From contig JAQUNQ010000025.1 of NCBI GenBank assembly GCA_028717505.1, positions 1 to 14,364 on the forward strand: a stretch of DNA of 14,364 nt, read 5' to 3'. Position numbers and translations under genes: made by a program. Shown here piece after piece: positions 6,429 to 12,017 of the stretch. The DNA comes from Candidatus Peribacteraceae bacterium. Its GTDB lineage: Bacteria > Patescibacteriota > Gracilibacteria > Peribacterales > Peribacteraceae. The notes below the pieces were generated by a model. That model was not told the origin of the DNA. It saw only the letters and a list, made by a program, of their open reading frames with translations, and did no database searches. Positions within the stretch are counted from its first letter, which is position 1; each line of letters begins with the position of its first letter.

Positions 6429-8047
6429 CGGATGAGATGGAGCAGGTAGCGAACAAACGGAGTGAGGGGCACCTGCACCTTTGACTCTGAAAGGGTAACT
6501 ACTTGGATCTGCGGAACAGCCTTCTTGATAAGTGCATCATATTCCTCGTCATAGCCGAGGATGTGCGTGACGCCGTAGTAAGCGAAGGGATCACGAACCT
6601 TCCCCTGCTCCACGAGGAGATCGAGCGTCTCCGTGGCGAGGACGACGGACCTGCGATCAGAGAAGTAGAAGAGATTTGCCCCGCGCGGATGGGCAACGAC
6701 TGCATCGGAGGAGAGGAGAGCGAGTGCCTCCGTCGCAGCATAGACGGCAGGCACGGGAGAGCGCGCGTACTCCTGCGCGAAGAGCTTGCGATTCGCCTGA
6801 GTGAGCTGCATCACCATGACAAGCGCCACGAAAGTACTGAGGAGGGGAACAGACAAATGCCTTCTCTCGTTCTGCAGTTTCTGGCAGAGGAAGACGACTC
6901 CGACGCCCGCGAAGATCGCTGGCGCCCATCCGATGTCCATGAGGTGCGTGCGCCCGTAGTGGAGGAGGAACCGCAGGATCACCTCCATCGAGAGCCAGAG
7001 GCCGGCCATCAGGAGGAGGAGGGAACGGCGCTGCATCCACAGGACCAGAACTCCGGGCACGATGAAGAGCCAGAGGAATGCCCCACCGAGGTACTCCTGA
7101 AGCACGAGTTGCGGCAGCGTCTGGAGGAAGAGCCACACGCCGTTTTCAATGTTGTCGAGGATGTTCAGATCCCCGACATCGAAGATCACGCGGATGTACC
7201 GCTCCTGCTGGCGGACGAGGAACGGCTCCGCGGCATCGCGCTGGCGGACACGCTGATCATACGTGTCACGCAGGAATGTGTACGTGTACTCATCGGGATA
7301 GAGGTGCCCCATGCCGGTGGCATGCTTCGCGACCGACGGAAGAAATACCTCCATGCGCTCCGCGGGCGACAGGCTGGACTGGAGAGCATTCGGAAGAAGC
7401 GGGAACACGAAGGCGCTGTAAGCAATTGCACAGAAGAGTGCCGCCTCGAGACTGGCGCGCTTCCAGGCGCAACGGTGCATCCAGAGGAACGCGACCACGA
7501 ACCATGGGAGGAACGTGATGAAGGCGTGCTGGCATGCGAGGACGAAGCCGAAGCAGATGCCGGAGAGGAGGACGGCCACGAGGCGATGACGCGCGAAGAA
7601 TTTCAGGAAGAGCGCGAAGCCGAGGAAGAGGAAGAAGAGGGCATACGGATAACCGCCGTTCAGGACCGCCTCCGTCCAGTAGAGCGGCATGAAGCTGAAG
7701 ATCACGACGGTGAGCCACGCGACCGGCCTGTCGAACAGGCGCTTTACACTCCACCAGAGCAGGAGGAGCGCGGCGGCCATTGCAGCGGCGCTCACTGCCG
7801 CCCATCCCATCATGTTCTGCCACGCAACGAGAGGATGCAGCGCCCACAGGATGAGCGTGACGGCTGGGGTAAATGCCTCGTCCACCACCCCCGTCTCCGC
7901 AAATGCCTTCGCACGGAGGACTGTCGTGGGAAGCTCGTAGGGAAAACCCGCGAGGAGAACGGGGACCATCCAGACCCCCACCATGAGGAGTGCGAAGCCC
8001 GCGAGGAGGAAAGCCTGCCCCAACGGAGAGGTGAGTCGAAGGCGCAT
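6425..8047 (-). CDS. Second GT-C-like multi-pass membrane protein (putative glycosyltransferase)
   Basis: 540 aa. Helix 1 covers about residues 11-33, then a loop with FPYELPTTVLRAKAFAETG (35-53) and a run of hydrophobic segments to about residue 345, with further ones near 370-388 and 400-416. A large loop (about 225-310) is charged and contains HLYPDEYTYTFLRDTYDQR. The C-terminal soluble tail (about 425-540) contains VVAHPRGANLFYFSDRR and YYGVTHILGYDEEYDAL. This resembles the C-terminal domain of the protein encoded at 4737-6428 in layout: a stretch of the form 'place or state of the residue, then Y-x-V-x-x-hydrophobic' near the end. I take it to be a related GT-C-like or donor-handling protein, but no catalytic motif is certain. 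ATG 8047-8045 is followed by RLRL and helix 1. The 14 bases upstream are pyrimidine-rich with no Shine-Dalgarno. Confidence 0.7.
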   Translation of the reverse strand: MRLRLTSPLGQAFLLAGFALLMVGVWMVPVLLAGFPYELPTTVLRAKAFAETGVVDEAFTPAVTLILWALHPLVAWQNMMGWAAVSAAAMAAALLLLWWSVKRLFDRPVAWLTVVIFSFMPLYWTEAVLNGGYPYALFFLFLGFALFLKFFARHRLVAVLLSGICFGFVLACQHAFITFLPWFVVAFLWMHRCAWKRASLEAALFCAIAYSAFVFPLLPNALQSSLSPAERMEVFLPSVAKHATGMGHLYPDEYTYTFLRDTYDQRVRQRDAAEPFLVRQQERYIRVIFDVGDLNILDNIENGVWLFLQTLPQLVLQEYLGGAFLWLFIVPGVLVLWMQRRSLLLLMAGLWLSMEVILRFLLHYGRTHLMDIGWAPAIFAGVGVVFLCQKLQNERRHLSVPLLSTFVALVMVMQLTQANRKLFAQEYARSPVPAVYAATEALALLSSDAVVAHPRGANLFYFSDRRSVVLATETLDLLVEQGKVRDPFAYYGVTHILGYDEEYDALIKKAVPQIQVVTLSESKVQVPLTPFVRYLLHLIR

Positions 8048-8109
8048 GGGAAGATGAGAGAGACGGTATCACAGGAAAAACACGGAGGAAATGCGGGATG
8101 ACACGCAAA

Positions 8110-8141
8110 TCTGTGGGACAGGAATATTCCTGTCCCACAGA
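8110..8141. repeat. Perfect 32-bp palindrome in a divergent intergenic region
   Basis: The half-site TCTGTGGGACAGGAAT (8110-8125) is followed at once by its exact reverse complement (8126-8141), with no spacer and no mismatch. It lies between the minus-strand gene starting at 8047 and the plus-strand gene starting at 8192, so it cannot be the terminator of either. A related sequence GTGGGAACAGG follows at 8153-8163, close to GTGGGACAGG inside the palindrome (8114-8123). It could be an operator for a dimeric regulator, a transcribed hairpin, or a dispersed palindromic repeat. Confidence 0.85.
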
Positions 8142-8174
8142 CAGAGAAAAGCGTGGGAACAGGCAGAAATCCGC

Positions 8175-8182
8175 TGTATAGT
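8175..8182 (+). promoter_or_regulatory. Putative -10 box (TG-TATAGT) of the 8192-13712 transcription unit
   Basis: TATAGT at 8177-8182 is directly preceded by TG and ends nine bases before the ATG at 8192. A start of transcription about seven bases downstream would leave a leader of only a few bases. No clear -35 is seen (TGGGAA at 8154-8159 is poor). The 32-bp palindrome lies about 35 bp upstream, a place suited to an activator or repressor. Confidence 0.4.
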
Positions 8183-8191
8183 CCCGTTGCC

Positions 8192-9067
8192 ATGGACTTC
8201 ACCATCGTCATCCCCGCGTTCAATGAGGCGCAGTGCATCGGGAATGTCCTGAGGGATCTCACCACCTTCCTGCGTGCGCATGCGCTCCTCGGTGCAGTCA
8301 CCGTGGTGGACGACGGCTCGACGGATGCCACCGCAGAGGAAGCGGCGAAGGTTGCCGGTGTGCATGTGATCTCCCATCCCTACAACAAAGGATACGGCGC
8401 TTCCATCAAGACGGGCGTTATCGCCGCCACGACGGAATGGGTCCTCACGTACGACGCCGATGGCCAGCACACGCCGGACCTCATCGAGAGACTCCTCCCC
8501 GCCATGGATGACCGGAATGATCTCGTCATTGGAAAGCGCGAGGGCTACAAGGGTCCGTGGATACGCCAGCCGGGGAAGATGCTCCTCTCCTTCGTGGCTT
8601 CCGCCATCACCGTGACGAAGATCCCCGATCTCAACTCGGGTCTCCGCGCCTTTCGCCGCAAGGTCTTCCTCCAGTACATGCACCTATTCCCGAACGGCTT
8701 CTCCCTCTCCACGACGAGCACCGTCTGCTACCTCCACCAGCGGCTCAACGTGCGCTTCGTCCCCATTACCATTCAGGCACGGAAGGGGAAGAGCACCGTG
8801 CGCCCGCGTGATGCCGTGAAGACCTTCCTCCTGATTCTCCGTCTCATCACGCTCTTCTCCCCTCTCCGCATCTTCCTGCCGGCGAGCTTCCTCAGCGGTA
8901 TCATCGCTCTGAGCATACTGGGACACGATCTCCTCGCGGATCGCAACGTGAGCGACAGCGCCGTCCTGCTCATCATCTTCTCGACAGCCCTCTTCTTCTT
9001 TGGACTGGTTGTGGATCAAGTGGCTGCCATCCGGCGGGAGCTCGGCCTGCGCTCTTCCGCTTCGTAG
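8192..9067 (+). CDS. Glycosyltransferase family 2, DPM1/GtrB-like, with C-terminal membrane helices
   Basis: 291 aa. MDFTIVIPAFNEAQCIG opens the GT-A fold, followed by VVDDGSTD (38-45), NKGYGASIKTG (65-75), DADGQH carrying the metal/nucleotide-binding DxD (88-93), and DLNSGLRAFRR (146-156), as in dolichyl/polyprenyl-phosphate sugar transferases. Two hydrophobic segments end the protein (about 225-247 and 256-275). The family moves a sugar from UDP or GDP to polyprenyl phosphate or a lipid acceptor at the cytoplasmic membrane face. Pairing with the UPF0104-like gene 2 bp downstream and GT-C-like proteins nearby fits synthesis of a polyprenyl-linked sugar donor (inference). ATG 8192 is chosen over GTG 8153 because the family N-terminus begins there and a -10-like box lies just upstream. 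It heads the plus-strand unit. Confidence 0.93.
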   Translation: MDFTIVIPAFNEAQCIGNVLRDLTTFLRAHALLGAVTVVDDGSTDATAEEAAKVAGVHVISHPYNKGYGASIKTGVIAATTEWVLTYDADGQHTPDLIERLLPAMDDRNDLVIGKREGYKGPWIRQPGKMLLSFVASAITVTKIPDLNSGLRAFRRKVFLQYMHLFPNGFSLSTTSTVCYLHQRLNVRFVPITIQARKGKSTVRPRDAVKTFLLILRLITLFSPLRIFLPASFLSGIIALSILGHDLLADRNVSDSAVLLIIFSTALFFFGLVVDQVAAIRRELGLRSSAS

Positions 9068-9069
9068 GT

Positions 9070-9921
9070 GTGCGCACTTTTGTGATCAGGCACGGCATGA
9101 AAATCATCGGAGTACTCCTCTTCATCTGGGTGCTCGCGACCACGGACGTGCAGCAGATCATCACCACCCTGAGCAGGGTGCCACTGCGCTTCCTCGTGGG
9201 GACGCTCGTCCTCTTCCCCGTGATTTACACGCTCCGCTCCCTGCGCTGGCACATCCTCGCACATACCGTGGGGAGTGTCGTGTCCTTTGCGGAGTCCCTG
9301 CGCATGTACTACGCCGGCATCTTCCTCGGAATGATCACCCCCGGGAGAATCGGGGAAGCGGCGCGCATCCCCTTCCTCACCCGACAGGGGATCACTGTGC
9401 GCAAGGGCATCCTGCTGACGGTGCTCGATCGCGTCTTTGATGTCGGCTGCATCGGGATACTGAGCATCATTGCCGTCGGGGTGCTGTGGTCCTGGACGCT
9501 GGCAGCCGTCATCACCGCGGCGCTCCTCCTCGCCTTCCTCCTGATGCTGCTGTTCCTGAAAAAAATCCCCTTCGCGCTCCCCGTGATCCGTCTGGTGTGG
9601 CGCCCCTGCCCCCGCCTCATCGCACTCACCTTCGTGTCGTGGGGATTTTATTTCCTGCAGCTGGAAATACTCCGTCGCGGCTTCGCGATCAATCTCCCAC
9701 TCACGCACTTCCTCAGCATCATGACTTTCGCAGGAATCGTCAGCATGTTGCCCATCGCGCCAGCCGGCCTCGGCACGCGTGATGCCTTCGTGGCCTTCAT
9801 GTTCCTGCGCTACCAAGTCCCCACGGAAACCAGCGTCGCCTTCACCGCCACGATCTTCCTCCTCACCTTCCTCGGCTCCCTCCTCGGTCTCTACGCATGG
9901 TTCCATCCCCCGATGAAATGA
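9070..9921 (+). CDS. UPF0104 / lysylphosphatidylglycerol-synthase TM-region family membrane protein (possible flippase)
   Basis: 283 aa, the length of a stand-alone UPF0104 protein, with about seven to eight hydrophobic segments. Family marks are RSLRW (56-60), GMITPGRIGEAAR (87-99) and PIAPAGLGTRDA (228-239), matching the conserved G-x-x-x-PGR-x-GE and P-x-GLG-x-R-E/D-A blocks. This fold is shared with the flippase half of MprF and with AglD-like proteins; stand-alone members are usually assigned to lipid or polyprenyl-sugar handling, but their activity is not settled. The gene starts 2 bp after the GT2 stop with GTG at 9070. ATG at 9097 (MKIIGVLL) is a possible alternative start that would remove nine residues. 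Its TGA stop overlaps the next start in ATGA, showing translational coupling. Confidence 0.87.
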   Translation: MRTFVIRHGMKIIGVLLFIWVLATTDVQQIITTLSRVPLRFLVGTLVLFPVIYTLRSLRWHILAHTVGSVVSFAESLRMYYAGIFLGMITPGRIGEAARIPFLTRQGITVRKGILLTVLDRVFDVGCIGILSIIAVGVLWSWTLAAVITAALLLAFLLMLLFLKKIPFALPVIRLVWRPCPRLIALTFVSWGFYFLQLEILRRGFAINLPLTHFLSIMTFAGIVSMLPIAPAGLGTRDAFVAFMFLRYQVPTETSVAFTATIFLLTFLGSLLGLYAWFHPPMK

Positions 9922-10763
9922 TGAAGAGCTCTCTGCTCTCCGAAGTCGTGCATGTCATGAACCCGCGCGCGCTCCCGAAGCTCGCCGCCCTCACGTGCGA
10001 CATCGAGCCGGATTTCGGCGGACGGACGGGCACGCTGGAACTCCTCGAGGACCCCACACCCGCTGCGGGACTGCTGCAGTGGTGCAAAACGCAGGATATT
10101 CCCCTCACGGGCTTCGTCGTGACGGAGCTCCTCGCAAAGAACCTCCCGGGTATCCGCTCCTTCCGGGAACAGGGCACGGAATTGCATCCTCACGCGCACA
10201 CGCACGACACACGGCGCTACCGGACACGGTCCGCGGAGGAAATCGGACGCGCGCAGGAGACGTGGGCGAAAGTCTTCGGCACGCCCGCCCTCGGCTATCG
10301 CGCTCCACAGGGTGTCGTGCTCCCCGGGGACCCGGAAGCTCTCGCCGCGCACGGCTACCAGTTCGATGCCTCCGTCTTCCCGACGCAGCGTTTCGGCGTC
10401 TTCGACTACCGTTCTCTCCCGCTCACCCCGTGGCTCTGGGAGAGCGGCATCTGGGAAATCCCGTTTGCTGCAACGACCAAGCGCTCCCGCCTGACCCTCA
10501 GCACGCTCAAGCTCTATGGACAGCACTTCTGGGAAGGAAAAATCGCTACGCTCCCGCCGATCGTCGTCATCGACATGCACCTGCATGACATCGTGCTCCC
10601 CGCGTCGACGCGCAAACTCCCCCTCCTCCCGCGCCTCGCGTATGCCCGCAATCGCGCGAACGGCTACGTGCTCCTCGCGTGGCTCACGGAGGAGTTAAAG
10701 AGGCAAGGCTACCAGTTCACGACGATGGAAAGAATCGCGGCCATGCTGAGAGAAATGCCCTAG
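9918..10763 (+). CDS. Polysaccharide deacetylase (NodB homology domain, CE4-like)
   Basis: 281 aa from ATG 9918. Motif 1 is LTCDIEPDF (25-33) with Asp28 as likely base and Glu30/Asp32 nearby. Motif 2 is ELHPHAHTHD (88-97), with His92 and His96 as the probable metal pair. Motif 3 is GYRAPQG with Arg128. FDASVFP (149-155) and IDMHLHD (218-224) with His221/His223 complete the set. The D-x-E form of motif 1 and the absence of a signal peptide resemble the cytoplasmic-type deacetylases of glycan clusters, which remove N-acetyl groups from precursor or lipid-linked sugars. An uncleaved short N-terminus is visible (MMKSSLLSEVVHVM). ATG 9918 overlaps the preceding TGA (ATGA), so it is preferred over the in-frame ATG at 9897, which would overlap by 25 bp; ATG 9921 is also possible. 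Confidence in the family is high, in the substrate nil. Confidence 0.9.
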   Translation: MMKSSLLSEVVHVMNPRALPKLAALTCDIEPDFGGRTGTLELLEDPTPAAGLLQWCKTQDIPLTGFVVTELLAKNLPGIRSFREQGTELHPHAHTHDTRRYRTRSAEEIGRAQETWAKVFGTPALGYRAPQGVVLPGDPEALAAHGYQFDASVFPTQRFGVFDYRSLPLTPWLWESGIWEIPFAATTKRSRLTLSTLKLYGQHFWEGKIATLPPIVVIDMHLHDIVLPASTRKLPLLPRLAYARNRANGYVLLAWLTEELKRQGYQFTTMERIAAMLREMP

Positions 10764-10768
10764 GAAGG

Positions 10769-10777
10769 TGCTACCAT
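10769..10777 (+). promoter_or_regulatory. Putative internal extended -10 box (TGCTACCAT)
   Basis: The sequence has the same TG-C-TANNNT form as the box at 3829-3837. It ends six bases before the ATG at 10784, so transcription from it would give a leaderless mRNA for the acyltransferase. It could supply an internal start inside the longer unit. No -35 is recognisable, and a chance match is possible. Confidence 0.3.
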
Positions 10778-10783
10778 GACCCC

Positions 10784-11242
10784 ATGCTCCGACGCATCTG
10801 GAATCTCATCGTGCGAACGGTCGCGAGCCACGTGCCGCCGTCGGGACTGAAGAGTTTCCTCGTGGGACTCTCGGGCATCCGCGTCGGGAAGCGCGTGCAC
10901 ATCAGCCCCGGCGTCTACATCGCGGACGGGTTCCGGAGCGGATGGGTGGAGCTGCAGGATCAGAGCGTGCTCTCCCCCTACGTCGTCCTCGTCCCGAGCT
11001 CGCACCCGAATACCTCTTTCATCGCGGAGAAGTGGCAGGTGAGCAAGCGCGCGAAGATCACCGTCGGCCGGGGGGCATGGATCGGCGCGGGCGCCGTGGT
11101 GCTCCCGGGCGTCACCATCGGGGAGGGAGCCATCGTCGGTGCGAATGCAGTGGTGCGCGAAGATGTGCCCGCCTACGCGATCGTCGGGGGTGTTCCGGCC
11201 AAAGTGATCGGTGATGTGCGTGAGAAGCCGCTGGTCGGCTGA
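10784..11242 (+). CDS. Hexapeptide-repeat (left-handed beta-helix) acyltransferase
   Basis: 152 aa. The sequence is made of hexapeptide repeats of the [LIV]-G-x4 type: IRVGKRVHISPGVYI (32-46), then KITVGRGAWIGAGAVVLPGV (91-110), TIGEGAIVGANAVV (111-124) and the closing loop VPAYAIVGGVPAKVIG (128-143). The insert VPSSHPNTSF (70-79) carries His74, placed like the catalytic His of WbbJ/Maa-type O-acetyltransferases. The normal reaction is transfer of an acetyl group from acetyl-CoA to a sugar hydroxyl or amino group, in the cytoplasm. Following the deacetylase by 20 bp, it may re-acylate the same glycan at another position (inference). ATG 10784 gives a short basic helix, MLRRIWNLIVRTV, before the repeats. 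A maltose/galactoside O-acetyltransferase fold without this substrate is the alternative. Confidence 0.88.
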   Translation: MLRRIWNLIVRTVASHVPPSGLKSFLVGLSGIRVGKRVHISPGVYIADGFRSGWVELQDQSVLSPYVVLVPSSHPNTSFIAEKWQVSKRAKITVGRGAWIGAGAVVLPGVTIGEGAIVGANAVVREDVPAYAIVGGVPAKVIGDVREKPLVG

Positions 11243-11262
11243 TTGATCTCCTCCCCACTCCC

Positions 11263-11949
11263 ATGGAAAAAACCACGTTCGACGCCGTGCAGAGTCGCTT
11301 CTGGAGGAGTGTGCAGCAGCGCCGGCGACGCCACCCCACGCATCCGGTCATCCGGGCGTTCGTGAAGCCGAAGATCGCCTACATGCGGCAGTGGATCCCC
11401 GCCCCCCTGCGGCCCACGATCGTCGATGTCGGCGCGGGGAACGGCTACTTCAGCTACTGGCTGCAGGAATGGGGGGAGGTCACAGCCGTGGATTATTCGA
11501 ATGTGATCCTGGAATTAAATCCCGTGCCGCGAAAACTCGTGATGGACGCGCGCGCGCTCACCTTCCCGGAAAACATGTTCGACATCTCCTTCTGCAATGC
11601 CGTCCTGCACCACGTCCCGCGCCCCGAGCGCGCGCAGGTCGTCGCGGAGATGACGCGCGTCTGCAGAAAGTACGTCATCCTCTGCGAGCCGAACCGGTGG
11701 AACCCCCTCATGGCGGGACTGAGTCTCTGGAAGAAGGAGGAGCGGGGAGGACTGGACTTCTCCCTCCGCTACCTCCGGTCCCTCGCCGAAGGGGCGGGCC
11801 TCCGCGTCCTCGCCGCTGTCTCGTGGGGACTCCTCACGCCGAACCGTCTGCCGCTCGCCCGCTTCTTCCTCCCATTCCTGAATCCCTTCGAGCGACCGCT
11901 CCCCTGCGGGGTGACGAATATCGTCATCGCGGAGAAGGTGAAGCGGTAG
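11263..11949 (+). CDS. Class I SAM-dependent methyltransferase (Methyltransf_11 type)
   Basis: 228 aa. Motif I is IVDVGAGNGYFS (53-64), the SAM-binding glycine loop. Motif II acidic end is VTAVDYS (73-79). The post-II segment MDARALTFPENMFDISFCNAVLHHV (94-118) is typical of the Methyltransf_11 group, followed by EMTRVCRKYVILCEP (129-143). The rest (150-228) is a family-variable substrate part ending in NIVIAEKVKR. The substrate cannot be read from sequence; the setting suggests a sugar or lipid carrier. It is cytoplasmic, with no signal peptide or membrane helix. ATG 11263 follows the acyltransferase stop by 20 bp and is preceded by TCTCCTCCCCACTCCC, a pyrimidine tract with no Shine-Dalgarno. 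Its TAG stop lies inside TAGAAT (11947-11952), which could double as a -10 box for the next gene. Confidence 0.9.
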   Translation: MEKTTFDAVQSRFWRSVQQRRRRHPTHPVIRAFVKPKIAYMRQWIPAPLRPTIVDVGAGNGYFSYWLQEWGEVTAVDYSNVILELNPVPRKLVMDARALTFPENMFDISFCNAVLHHVPRPERAQVVAEMTRVCRKYVILCEPNRWNPLMAGLSLWKKEERGGLDFSLRYLRSLAEGAGLRVLAAVSWGLLTPNRLPLARFFLPFLNPFERPLPCGVTNIVIAEKVKR

Positions 11950-11980
11950 AATATCTACACATGAACGGGTAACGTACCCG
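11946..11980 (+). promoter_or_regulatory. Putative -10 box and small hairpin upstream of the 12018 gene
   Basis: TAGAAT (11947-11952) is a -10-like hexamer sitting on the stop of the preceding gene and inside the imperfect dyad GTAGA-ATA-TCTAC (11946-11958). Downstream, CGGGTA (11966-11971) and TACCCG (11975-11980) form a perfect 6-bp stem with loop ACG. The short frame ATG AAC GGG TAA (11961-11972) runs through it. No -35 is convincing (TCATCG at 11924-11929), so a separate promoter is only a possibility. Confidence 0.35.
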
Positions 11981-11993
11981 CACTTTCTTCTCA

Positions 11994-12014
11994 CCCCCCC
12001 CCCCCCCCCCCCCC
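11994..12014 (+). repeat. Homopolymeric C(21) tract directly upstream of a start codon
   Basis: Twenty-one consecutive C residues end three bases before ATG 12018 (tract, then GCA, then ATG). Homopolymers of this length are highly unstable in replication and are the classic substrate of slipped-strand phase variation. The tract is outside the reading frame, so length changes would alter the leader or initiation region, not the protein frame. An assembly or sequencing length error is possible. Confidence 0.95.
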
Positions 12015-12017
12015 GCA

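Noticed and set aside
6503..8101. 532-aa plus-strand open frame opposite the second GT-C-like gene
   Set aside because: The translation is charged and low in complexity (long Glu/Arg runs) whereas the minus strand gives clean membrane helices; it is a shadow frame.
8110..8141. Intrinsic terminator
   Set aside because: Both neighbouring genes diverge from this place, and no T-run follows the hairpin on either strand.
9897..9917. Upstream ATG 9897 for the deacetylase
   Set aside because: It would overlap the UPF0104 gene by 25 bp. ATG 9918 gives the typical ATGA overlap, and the added residues show no family sequence.
11966..11980. Rho-independent terminator between the methyltransferase and the toroid gene
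   Set aside because: The stem is only 6 bp and is followed by CACTTTCTTCTCA and the C tract rather than a T-run.
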